Assembly: GCA_903813345.2 (NCBI GenBank)
Contig: CAIIXF020000191.1
Span: forward strand, 1 to 64,000
Length of the DNA: 64,000 nt
Source of the DNA: Owenia fusiformis
Taxonomy: Eukaryota; Annelida; Polychaeta; Sabellida; Oweniidae
Reading direction: 5' to 3'
The position numbers and the translations under genes were made by a program. Each line of letters starts with the position of its first letter. The first letter of the stretch is position 1. Shown here in pieces: positions 52,426 to 64,000 of this stretch. The notes below the pieces were generated by a model. The model ran no database searches, had not been told where the DNA came from, and saw nothing but the letters and a program-made list of their open reading frames with translations.

Positions 52426-54088
52426 GGATATAGTCCTGAGTAAGGACACTAGCGGTTACCGTTAGTGATTTGGTTTTCTGTATAAAAAGTCATTTTTCTC
52501 CTTTCCTACCCCATTGGAGCGCCATTTGGCGTTTGGGAAGTGAATTGGGACTAAATATTTATAAGGTTGGTCCTGATTTATCTGAAAACATGCCAAAGTT
52601 CAGTGGGAAATCTCATTTTAAGCTGGCGGCGGAGTGATTTTGACCTTGGTGATTTTACCAGAATTCTCTGAGAAATCTGACGATAGAGGGGGTTAGTGTC
52701 TTCAAGTTTATTTATCTCAAAAATTCGGTGGACAACCCATGGTAAGATTGTTATAGCAGTCTAGGCGAGTCTCTCCCGAACACTGTGGTATGTTGCACTA
52801 GGCTTGGATACTAATCGTTAATAAGATACAGGGTAAAATGTTATAATGGCCACCTATGGGAAACTCTACTGTGGTCTTCAACCTATTAGAAGGCGCATTT
52901 TTGGGGTATTTTGTAGGTTTTGTCCCCTTTTGAGGTTTTTAAGTTCATTAAGAAGCCCAATAGCGCATATCATATTAAAGGACTGTATCTTAGCTGAACA
53001 ATGGTACCAAAATCGTGACATTTTGAAGCAACTTTAGTGTTTTGGGGGCGAGGCCATTGTGCCAAGTACCCCGAATTCCATTCTCCCGTGCCACATAATT
53101 GTCTTCTGGGCAGTTTTGAATGAACCTTTGTTTCTCCCTAACGTTATGACGTCATAATATGCAATTGAACGCCTTGACATGGATATCACTCGAAAGATAG
53201 TAGAAATCGCTTTCCAATGATACCCCATATGGCCATGTTCCCCTCAGTTGGGTGTACTCAATCTGTGATGCAAACTGTAAGGTGCACCCCTACCCCAAAG
53301 AAATTTCAAGAAATCTCAAAATCAAATTTCCTGAATTTTGCTAAAAGGACCTGTGTCTATAAGGATTGAATCTTCCCCCGTGCATTTTCTCAAATATAGC
53401 ATTGTTATATACCATTGTGATCGGGATAATGCCTACAATGCTAATATAACCATGTTGAAAGAAAACAAACTAATTCAGTTTACTATTAGAAGGCGCATTT
53501 TTGGGGTATTTTGTAGGTTTTGTCCCCTTTTGAGGTTTTTAAGTTCATTAAGAAGCCCAATAGCGCATATCATATTAAAGGACTGTATCTTAGCTGAACA
53601 ATGGTACCAAAATCGTGACATTTTGAAGCAACTTTAGTGTTTTGGGGGCGAGGCCATTGTGCCAAGTACCCCGAATTCCATTCTCCCGTGCCACATAATT
53701 GTCTTCTGGGCAGTTTTGAATGAACCTTTGTTTCTCCCTAACGTTATGACGTCATAATATGCAATTGAACGCCTTGACATGGATATCACTCGAAAGATAG
53801 TAGAAATCGCTTTCCAATGATACCCCATATGGCCATGTTCCCCTCAGTTGGGTGTACTCAATCTGTGATGCAAACTGTAAGGTGCACCCCTACCCCAAAG
53901 AAATTTCAAGAAATCTCAAAATCAAATTTCCTGAATTTTGCTAAAAGGACCTGTGTCTATAAGGATTGAATCTTCCCCCGTGCATTTTCTCAAATATAGC
54001 ATTGTTATATACCATTGTGATCGGGATAATGCCTACAATGCTAATATAACCATGTTGAAAGAAAACAAACTAATTCAGTTTACTATTA
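52426..54088 (+). repeat. Block 27: B + 2 A
   Basis: B 52426-52888, A run 52889-54088. Counterpart of block 23. Confidence 0.95.
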
Positions 54089-56951
54089 GGATATAGTCCT
54101 GAGTAAGGACACTAGCGGTTACCGTTAGTGATTTGGTTTTCTGTATAAAAAGTCATTTTTCTCCTTTCCTACCCCATTGGAGCGCCATTTGGCGTTTGGG
54201 AAGTGAATTGGGACTAAATATTTATAAGGTTGGTCCTGATTTATCTGAAAACATGCCAAAGTTCAGTGGGAAATCTCATTTTAAGCTGGCGGCGGAGTGA
54301 TTTTGACCTTGGTGATTTTACCAGAATTCTCTGAGAAATCTGACGATAGAGGGGGTTAGTGTCTTCAAGTTTATTTATCTCAAAAATTCGGTGGACAACC
54401 CATGGTAAGATTGTTATAGCAGTCTAGGCGAGTCTCTCCCGAACACTGTGGTATGTTGCACTAGGCTTGGATACTAATCGTTAATAAGATACAGGGTAAA
54501 ATGTTATAATGGCCACCTATGGGAAACTCTACTGTGGTCTTCAACCTATTAGAAGGCGCATTTTTGGGGTATTTTGTAGGTTTTGTCCCCTTTTGAGGTT
54601 TTTAAGTTCATTAAGAAGCCCAATAGCGCATATCATATTAAAGGACTGTATCTTAGCTGAACAATGGTACCAAAATCGTGACATTTTGAAGCAACTTTAG
54701 TGTTTTGGGGGCGAGGCCATTGTGCCAAGTACCCCGAATTCCATTCTCCCGTGCCACATAATTGTCTTCTGGGCAGTTTTGAATGAACCTTTGTTTCTCC
54801 CTAACGTTATGACGTCATAATATGCAATTGAACGCCTTGACATGGATATCACTCGAAAGATAGTAGAAATCGCTTTCCAATGATACCCCATATGGCCATG
54901 TTCCCCTCAGTTGGGTGTACTCAATCTGTGATGCAAACTGTAAGGTGCACCCCTACCCCAAAGAAATTTCAAGAAATCTCAAAATCAAATTTCCTGAATT
55001 TTGCTAAAAGGACCTGTGTCTATAAGGATTGAATCTTCCCCCGTGCATTTTCTCAAATATAGCATTGTTATATACCATTGTGATCGGGATAATGCCTACA
55101 ATGCTAATATAACCATGTTGAAAGAAAACAAACTAATTCAGTTTACTATTAGAAGGCGCATTTTTGGGGTATTTTGTAGGTTTTGTCCCCTTTTGAGGTT
55201 TTTAAGTTCATTAAGAAGCCCAATAGCGCATATCATATTAAAGGACTGTATCTTAGCTGAACAATGGTACCAAAATCGTGACATTTTGAAGCAACTTTAG
55301 TGTTTTGGGGGCGAGGCCATTGTGCCAAGTACCCCGAATTCCATTCTCCCGTGCCACATAATTGTCTTCTGGGCAGTTTTGAATGAACCTTTGTTTCTCC
55401 CTAACGTTATGACGTCATAATATGCAATTGAACGCCTTGACATGGATATCACTCGAAAGATAGTAGAAATCGCTTTCCAATGATACCCCATATGGCCATG
55501 TTCCCCTCAGTTGGGTGTACTCAATCTGTGATGCAAACTGTAAGGTGCACCCCTACCCCAAAGAAATTTCAAGAAATCTCAAAATCAAATTTCCTGAATT
55601 TTGCTAAAAGGACCTGTGTCTATAAGGATTGAATCTTCCCCCGTGCATTTTCTCAAATATAGCATTGTTATATACCATTGTGATCGGGATAATGCCTACA
55701 ATGCTAATATAACCATGTTGAAAGAAAACAAACTAATTCAGTTTACTATTAGAAGGCGCATTTTTGGGGTATTTTGTAGGTTTTGTCCCCTTTTGAGGTT
55801 TTTAAGTTCATTAAGAAGCCCAATAGCGCATATCATATTAAAGGACTGTATCTTAGCTGAACAATGGTACCAAAATCGTGACATTTTGAAGCAACTTTAG
55901 TGTTTTGGGGGCGAGGCCATTGTGCCAAGTACCCCGAATTCCATTCTCCCGTGCCACATAATTGTCTTCTGGGCAGTTTTGAATGAACCTTTGTTTCTCC
56001 CTAACGTTATGACGTCATAATATGCAATTGAACGCCTTGACATGGATATCACTCGAAAGATAGTAGAAATCGCTTTCCAATGATACCCCATATGGCCATG
56101 TTCCCCTCAGTTGGGTGTACTCAATCTGTGATGCAAACTGTAAGGTGCACCCCTACCCCAAAGAAATTTCAAGAAATCTCAAAATCAAATTTCCTGAATT
56201 TTGCTAAAAGGACCTGTGTCTATAAGGATTGAATCTTCCCCCGTGCATTTTCTCAAATATAGCATTGTTATATACCATTGTGATCGGGATAATGCCTACA
56301 ATGCTAATATAACCATGTTGAAAGAAAACAAACTAATTCAGTTTACTATTAGAAGGCGCATTTTTGGGGTATTTTGTAGGTTTTGTCCCCTTTTGAGGTT
56401 TTTAAGTTCATTAAGAAGCCCAATAGCGCATATCATATTAAAGGACTGTATCTTAGCTGAACAATGGTACCAAAATCGTGACATTTTGAAGCAACTTTAG
56501 TGTTTTGGGGGCGAGGCCATTGTGCCAAGTACCCCGAATTCCATTCTCCCGTGCCACATAATTGTCTTCTGGGCAGTTTTGAATGAACCTTTGTTTCTCC
56601 CTAACGTTATGACGTCATAATATGCAATTGAACGCCTTGACATGGATATCACTCGAAAGATAGTAGAAATCGCTTTCCAATGATACCCCATATGGCCATG
56701 TTCCCCTCAGTTGGGTGTACTCAATCTGTGATGCAAACTGTAAGGTGCACCCCTACCCCAAAGAAATTTCAAGAAATCTCAAAATCAAATTTCCTGAATT
56801 TTGCTAAAAGGACCTGTGTCTATAAGGATTGAATCTTCCCCCGTGCATTTTCTCAAATATAGCATTGTTATATACCATTGTGATCGGGATAATGCCTACA
56901 ATGCTAATATAACCATGTTGAAAGAAAACAAACTAATTCAGTTTACTATTA
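54089..56951 (+). repeat. Block 28: B + 4 A
   Basis: B 54089-54551, A run 54552-56951. Counterpart of block 24. Confidence 0.95.
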
Positions 56952-58614
56952 GGATATAGTCCTGAGTAAGGACACTAGCGGTTACCGTTAGTGATTTGGT
57001 TTTCTGTATAAAAAGTCATTTTTCTCCTTTCCTACCCCATTGGAGCGCCATTTGGCGTTTGGGAAGTGAATTGGGACTAAATATTTATAAGGTTGGTCCT
57101 GATTTATCTGAAAACATGCCAAAGTTCAGTGGGAAATCTCATTTTAAGCTGGCGGCGGAGTGATTTTGACCTTGGTGATTTTACCAGAATTCTCTGAGAA
57201 ATCTGACGATAGAGGGGGTTAGTGTCTTCAAGTTTATTTATCTCAAAAATTCGGTGGACAACCCATGGTAAGATTGTTATAGCAGTCTAGGCGAGTCTCT
57301 CCCGAACACTGTGGTATGTTGCACTAGGCTTGGATACTAATCGTTAATAAGATACAGGGTAAAATGTTATAATGGCCACCTATGGGAAACTCTACTGTGG
57401 TCTTCAACCTATTAGAAGGCGCATTTTTGGGGTATTTTGTAGGTTTTGTCCCCTTTTGAGGTTTTTAAGTTCATTAAGAAGCCCAATAGCGCATATCATA
57501 TTAAAGGACTGTATCTTAGCTGAACAATGGTACCAAAATCGTGACATTTTGAAGCAACTTTAGTGTTTTGGGGGCGAGGCCATTGTGCCAAGTACCCCGA
57601 ATTCCATTCTCCCGTGCCACATAATTGTCTTCTGGGCAGTTTTGAATGAACCTTTGTTTCTCCCTAACGTTATGACGTCATAATATGCAATTGAACGCCT
57701 TGACATGGATATCACTCGAAAGATAGTAGAAATCGCTTTCCAATGATACCCCATATGGCCATGTTCCCCTCAGTTGGGTGTACTCAATCTGTGATGCAAA
57801 CTGTAAGGTGCACCCCTACCCCAAAGAAATTTCAAGAAATCTCAAAATCAAATTTCCTGAATTTTGCTAAAAGGACCTGTGTCTATAAGGATTGAATCTT
57901 CCCCCGTGCATTTTCTCAAATATAGCATTGTTATATACCATTGTGATCGGGATAATGCCTACAATGCTAATATAACCATGTTGAAAGAAAACAAACTAAT
58001 TCAGTTTACTATTAGAAGGCGCATTTTTGGGGTATTTTGTAGGTTTTGTCCCCTTTTGAGGTTTTTAAGTTCATTAAGAAGCCCAATAGCGCATATCATA
58101 TTAAAGGACTGTATCTTAGCTGAACAATGGTACCAAAATCGTGACATTTTGAAGCAACTTTAGTGTTTTGGGGGCGAGGCCATTGTGCCAAGTACCCCGA
58201 ATTCCATTCTCCCGTGCCACATAATTGTCTTCTGGGCAGTTTTGAATGAACCTTTGTTTCTCCCTAACGTTATGACGTCATAATATGCAATTGAACGCCT
58301 TGACATGGATATCACTCGAAAGATAGTAGAAATCGCTTTCCAATGATACCCCATATGGCCATGTTCCCCTCAGTTGGGTGTACTCAATCTGTGATGCAAA
58401 CTGTAAGGTGCACCCCTACCCCAAAGAAATTTCAAGAAATCTCAAAATCAAATTTCCTGAATTTTGCTAAAAGGACCTGTGTCTATAAGGATTGAATCTT
58501 CCCCCGTGCATTTTCTCAAATATAGCATTGTTATATACCATTGTGATCGGGATAATGCCTACAATGCTAATATAACCATGTTGAAAGAAAACAAACTAAT
58601 TCAGTTTACTATTA
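56952..58614 (+). repeat. Block 29: B + 2 A
   Basis: B 56952-57414, A run 57415-58614. Counterpart of block 25. Confidence 0.95.
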
Positions 58615-61600
58615 GGATATAGTCCTGAGTAAGGACACTAGCGGTTACCGTTAGTGATTTGGTTTTCTGTATAAAAAGTCATTTTTCTCCTTTCCTACCC
58701 CATTGGAGCGCCATTTGGCGTTTGGGAAGTGAATTGGGACTAAATATTTATAAGGTTGGTCCTGATTTATCTGAAAACATGCCAAAGTTCAGTGGGAAAT
58801 CTCATTTTAAGCTGGCGGCGGAGTGATTTTGACCTTGGTGATTTTACCAGAATTCTCTGAGAAATCTGACGATAGAGGGGGTTAGTGTCTTCAAGTTTAT
58901 TTATCTCAAAAATTCGGTGGACAACCCATGGTAAGATTGTTATAGCAGTCTAGGCGAGTCTCTCCCGAACACTGTGGTATGTTGCACTAGGCTTGGATAC
59001 TAATCGTTAATAAGATACAGGGTAAAATGTTATAATGGCCACCTATGGGAAACTCTACTGTGGTCTTCAACCTATTAGAAGGCGCATTTTTGGGGTATTT
59101 TGTAGGTTTTGTCCCCTTTTGAGGTTTTTAAGTTCATTAAGAAGCCCAATAGCGCATATCATATTAAAGGACTGTATCTTAGCTGAACAATGGTACCAAA
59201 ATCGTGACATTTTGAAGCAACTTTAGTGTTTTGGGGGCGAGGCCATTGTGCCAAGTACCCCGAATTCCATTCTCCCGTGCCACATAATTGTCTTCTGGGC
59301 AGTTTTGAATGAACCTTTGTTTCTCCCTAACGTTATGACGTCATAATATGCAATTGAACGCCTTGACATGGATATCACTCGAAAGATAGTAGAAATCGCT
59401 TTCCAATGATACCCCATATGGCCATGTTCCCCTCAGTTGGGTGTACTCAATCTGTGATGCAAACTGTAAGGTGCACCCCTACCCCAAAGAAATTTCAAGA
59501 AATCTCAAAATCAAATTTCCTGAATTTTGCTAAAAGGACCTGTGTCTATAAGGATTGAATCTTCCCCCGTGCATTTTCTCAAATATAGCATTGTTATATA
59601 CCATTGTGATCGGGATAATGCCTACAATGCTAATATAACCATGTTGAAAGAAAACAAACTAATTCAGTTTACTATTAGAAGGCGCATTTTTGGGGTATTT
59701 TGTAGGTTTTGTCCCCTTTTGAGGTTTTTAAGTTCATTAAGAAGCCCAATAGCGCATATCATATTAAAGGACTGTATCTTAGCTGAACAATGGTACCAAA
59801 ATCGTGACATTTTGAAGCAACTTTAGTGTTTTGGGGGCGAGGCCATTGTGCCAAGTACCCCGAATTCCATTCTCCCGTGCCACATAATTGTCTTCTGGGC
59901 AGTTTTGAATGAACCTTTGTTTCTCCCTAACGTTATGACGTCATAATATGCAATTGAACGCCTTGACATGGATATCACTCGAAAGATAGTAGAAATCGCT
60001 TTCCAATGATACCCCATATGGCCATGTTCCCCTCAGTTGGGTGTACTCAATCTGTGATGCAAACTGTAAGGTGCACCCCTACCCCAAAGAAATTTCAAGA
60101 AATCTCAAAATCAAATTTCCTGAATTTTGCTAAAAGGACCTGTGTCTATAAGGATTGAATCTTCCCCCGTGCATTTTCTCAAATATAGCATTGTTATATA
60201 CCATTGTGATCGGGATAATGCCTACAATGCTAATATAACCATGTTGAAAGAAAACAAACTAATTCAGTTTACTATTAGAAGGCGCATTTTTGGGGTATTT
60301 TGTAGGTTTTGTCCCCTTTTGAGGTTTTTAAGTTCATTAAGAAGCCCAATAGCGCATATCATATTAAAGGACTGTATCTTAGCTGAACAATGGTACCAAA
60401 ATCGTGACATTTTGAAGCAACTTTAGTGTTTTGGGGGCGAGGCCATTGTGCCAAGTACCCCGAATTCCATTCTCCCGTGCCACATAATTGTCTTCTGGGC
60501 AGTTTTGAATGAACCTTTGTTTCTCCCTAACGTTATGACGTCATAATATGCAATTGAACGCCTTGACATGGATATCACTCGAAAGATAGTAGAAATCGCT
60601 TTCCAATGATACCCCATATGGCCATGTTCCCCTCAGTTGGGTGTACTCAATCTGTGATGCAAACTGTAAGGTGCACCCCTACCCCAAAGAAATTTCAAGA
60701 AATCTCAAAATCAAATTTCCTGAATTTTGCTAAAAGGACCTGTGTCTATAAGGATTGAATCTTCCCCCGTGCATTTTCTCAAATATAGCATTGTTATATA
60801 CCATTGTGATCGGGATAATGCCTACAATGCTAATATAACCATGTTGAAAGAAAACAAACTAATTCAGTTTACTATTAGAAGGCGCATTTTTGGGGTATTT
60901 TGTAGGTTTTGTCCCCTTTTGAGGTTTTTAAGTTCATTAAGAAGCCCAATAGCGCATATCATATTAAAGGACTGTATCTTAGCTGAACAATGGTACCAAA
61001 ATCGTGACATTTTGAAGCAACTTTAGTGTTTTGGGGGCGAGGCCATTGTGCCAAGTACCCCGAATTCCATTCTCCCGTGCCACATAATTGTCTTCTGGGC
61101 AGTTTTGAATGAACCTTTGTTTCTCCCTAACGTTATGACGTCATAATATGCAATTGAACGCCTTGACATGGATATCACTCGAAAGATAGTAGAAATCGCT
61201 TTCCAATGATACCCCATATGGCCATGTTCCCCTCAGTTGGGTGTACTCAATCTGTGATGCAAACTGTAAGGTGCACCCCTACCCCAAAGAAATTTCAAGA
61301 AATCTCAAAATCAAATTTCCTGAATTTTGCTAAAAGGACCTGTGTCTATAAGGATTGAATCTTCCCCCGTGCATTTTCTCAAATATAGCATTGTTATATA
61401 CCATTGTGATCGGGATAATGCCTACAATGCTAATATAACCATGTTGAAAGAAAACAAACTAATTCAGTTTACTATTAGAAGGCGCATTTTTGGGGTATTT
61501 TGTAGGTTTTGTCCCCTTTTGAGGTTTTTAAGTTCATTAAGAAGCCCAATAGCGCATATCATATTAAAGGACTGTATCTTAGCTGAACAATGGTACCAAA

Positions 61601-64000
61601 ATCGTGACATTTTGAAGCAACTTTAGTGTTTTGGGGGCGAGGCCATTGTGCCAAGTACCCCGAATTCCATTCTCCCGTGCCACATAATTGTCTTCTGGGC
61701 AGTTTTGAATGAACCTTTGTTTCTCCCTAACGTTATGACGTCATAATATGCAATTGAACGCCTTGACATGGATATCACTCGAAAGATAGTAGAAATCGCT
61801 TTCCAATGATACCCCATATGGCCATGTTCCCCTCAGTTGGGTGTACTCAATCTGTGATGCAAACTGTAAGGTGCACCCCTACCCCAAAGAAATTTCAAGA
61901 AATCTCAAAATCAAATTTCCTGAATTTTGCTAAAAGGACCTGTGTCTATAAGGATTGAATCTTCCCCCGTGCATTTTCTCAAATATAGCATTGTTATATA
62001 CCATTGTGATCGGGATAATGCCTACAATGCTAATATAACCATGTTGAAAGAAAACAAACTAATTCAGTTTACTATTAGAAGGCGCATTTTTGGGGTATTT
62101 TGTAGGTTTTGTCCCCTTTTGAGGTTTTTAAGTTCATTAAGAAGCCCAATAGCGCATATCATATTAAAGGACTGTATCTTAGCTGAACAATGGTACCAAA
62201 ATCGTGACATTTTGAAGCAACTTTAGTGTTTTGGGGGCGAGGCCATTGTGCCAAGTACCCCGAATTCCATTCTCCCGTGCCACATAATTGTCTTCTGGGC
62301 AGTTTTGAATGAACCTTTGTTTCTCCCTAACGTTATGACGTCATAATATGCAATTGAACGCCTTGACATGGATATCACTCGAAAGATAGTAGAAATCGCT
62401 TTCCAATGATACCCCATATGGCCATGTTCCCCTCAGTTGGGTGTACTCAATCTGTGATGCAAACTGTAAGGTGCACCCCTACCCCAAAGAAATTTCAAGA
62501 AATCTCAAAATCAAATTTCCTGAATTTTGCTAAAAGGACCTGTGTCTATAAGGATTGAATCTTCCCCCGTGCATTTTCTCAAATATAGCATTGTTATATA
62601 CCATTGTGATCGGGATAATGCCTACAATGCTAATATAACCATGTTGAAAGAAAACAAACTAATTCAGTTTACTATTAGAAGGCGCATTTTTGGGGTATTT
62701 TGTAGGTTTTGTCCCCTTTTGAGGTTTTTAAGTTCATTAAGAAGCCCAATAGCGCATATCATATTAAAGGACTGTATCTTAGCTGAACAATGGTACCAAA
62801 ATCGTGACATTTTGAAGCAACTTTAGTGTTTTGGGGGCGAGGCCATTGTGCCAAGTACCCCGAATTCCATTCTCCCGTGCCACATAATTGTCTTCTGGGC
62901 AGTTTTGAATGAACCTTTGTTTCTCCCTAACGTTATGACGTCATAATATGCAATTGAACGCCTTGACATGGATATCACTCGAAAGATAGTAGAAATCGCT
63001 TTCCAATGATACCCCATATGGCCATGTTCCCCTCAGTTGGGTGTACTCAATCTGTGATGCAAACTGTAAGGTGCACCCCTACCCCAAAGAAATTTCAAGA
63101 AATCTCAAAATCAAATTTCCTGAATTTTGCTAAAAGGACCTGTGTCTATAAGGATTGAATCTTCCCCCGTGCATTTTCTCAAATATAGCATTGTTATATA
63201 CCATTGTGATCGGGATAATGCCTACAATGCTAATATAACCATGTTGAAAGAAAACAAACTAATTCAGTTTACTATTAGAAGGCGCATTTTTGGGGTATTT
63301 TGTAGGTTTTGTCCCCTTTTGAGGTTTTTAAGTTCATTAAGAAGCCCAATAGCGCATATCATATTAAAGGACTGTATCTTAGCTGAACAATGGTACCAAA
63401 ATCGTGACATTTTGAAGCAACTTTAGTGTTTTGGGGGCGAGGCCATTGTGCCAAGTACCCCGAATTCCATTCTCCCGTGCCACATAATTGTCTTCTGGGC
63501 AGTTTTGAATGAACCTTTGTTTCTCCCTAACGTTATGACGTCATAATATGCAATTGAACGCCTTGACATGGATATCACTCGAAAGATAGTAGAAATCGCT
63601 TTCCAATGATACCCCATATGGCCATGTTCCCCTCAGTTGGGTGTACTCAATCTGTGATGCAAACTGTAAGGTGCACCCCTACCCCAAAGAAATTTCAAGA
63701 AATCTCAAAATCAAATTTCCTGAATTTTGCTAAAAGGACCTGTGTCTATAAGGATTGAATCTTCCCCCGTGCATTTTCTCAAATATAGCATTGTTATATA
63801 CCATTGTGATCGGGATAATGCCTACAATGCTAATATAACCATGTTGAAAGAAAACAAACTAATTCAGTTTACTATTAGAAGGCGCATTTTTGGGGTATTT
63901 TGTAGGTTTTGTCCCCTTTTGAGGTTTTTAAGTTCATTAAGAAGCCCAATAGCGCATATCATATTAAAGGACTGTATCTTAGCTGAACAATGGTACCAAA
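58615..64000 (+). repeat. Block 30: B + at least 8 A (cut by window end)
   Basis: B 58615-59077, eight complete A modules 59078-63877, and the first 123 bp of a ninth (63878-64000). Confidence 0.95.

Larger units (their letters stand above)
788..64000 (+). repeat. Two-module satellite array (A 600 bp, B 463 bp), continuing past the window
   Basis: The array tiles without remainder as 30 B modules, 82 complete A modules and a final 123-bp start of A, all head to tail. Every copy I compared line by line was identical, and passenger ORFs translate identically in every copy. The left edge is sharp: flank ending TTTCTAAG passes straight into the B start GATATAG. There is no degenerate half-unit at the edge. 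The right edge lies outside the window. The family is not one I recognise. Strand is given as + only because that is how the units are described here. Confidence 0.97.
40374..64000 (+). repeat. Tandem pair of a 12,052-bp super-repeat, second copy cut off
   Basis: Blocks 23-26 (40374-52425) have A runs 2,4,2,9. Blocks 27-30 (from 52426) have 2,4,2 and at least 8. The order matches for all 11,574 bp available, and four A modules before block 23 also match. Confidence 0.75.

Noticed and set aside
1208-63617. Repeated ORFs of 99, 63 (plus strand) and 64 (minus strand) codons in the satellite
   Set aside because: They are passengers of the repeat. The 99-codon frame begins at TTG, not ATG, and crosses A-A junctions; the 63-codon frame crosses B-A. 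None shows a domain, signal peptide or composition typical of a protein, and identical translation only reflects identical DNA.
788-64000. CRISPR array
   Set aside because: Units are 463 and 600 bp with no short repeat/variable spacer pattern, and the flank is eukaryotic.
788-64000. Ribosomal, 5S, tRNA, histone or snRNA gene cluster
   Set aside because: Neither module contains a recognisable RNA gene, tRNA-type B box or histone coding sequence.
1-64000. Telomeric repeats or a chromosome end
   Set aside because: No short telomere-type repeat is present anywhere in the window.

Overview
This window is eukaryotic. It is almost certainly from an animal, and the WSC-type exon plus the satellite content make an invertebrate the likeliest source, but the species cannot be named from the sequence. 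It holds 787 bp of ordinary flanking DNA followed by 63,213 bp of tandem satellite that runs off the right edge. No complete gene is present.

Left flank (1-787). On the minus strand, 374 to 273 (or on to a stop at 211) is one exon encoding the C-terminal half of a WSC domain, a cysteine-rich, probably carbohydrate-binding extracellular module. A good polypyrimidine tract and AG precede it. Downstream on the same strand, the last part of that exon is repeated in degenerate partial copies (33-80, 120-140, 141-184, 232-273). The outermost copy still reads as a WSC tail and stays open to the window edge. The upstream part of the domain is not in the window, so either the whole satellite array lies in an intron of this gene or the exon is orphaned. 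The rest of the flank (375-787) has no recognisable gene, only a 59-codon ORF that crosses into the satellite.

Array (788-64000). It is built from two modules, all in the same orientation: A, 600 bp, and B, 463 bp. The tiling is exact: 787 + 30 x 463 + 82 x 600 + 123 = 64,000. I saw no indel, inversion or substitution between copies by eye. The dominant unit is B-A-A (1,663 bp). The numbers of A modules after successive B modules are 4,2,2,2,2,2,2,2,1,2,2,2,4,1,2,2,2,2,4,1,2,4,2,4,2,9,2,4,2 and at least 8. Runs of 3, 5, 6 or 7 never occur.

Two higher layers sit above this. A 10,578-bp six-block segment occurs twice in tandem (16355-26932 and 26933-37510). A 12,052-bp four-block segment (40374-52425) starts again at 52426 and continues to the window end. 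B becomes rarer from the array edge inward. All module junctions share the 7-mer CTATTAG. A carries a perfect 14-bp palindrome with a consensus CRE core. The first 110 bp of B carry three short inverted repeats and a TATA-like box. None of the many short ORFs in the array looks like a gene.

The most interesting result is the nested, discretely quantised architecture of the two-module satellite. The main caveat is that perfect identity right up to the array edge could partly be an assembly or polishing effect.
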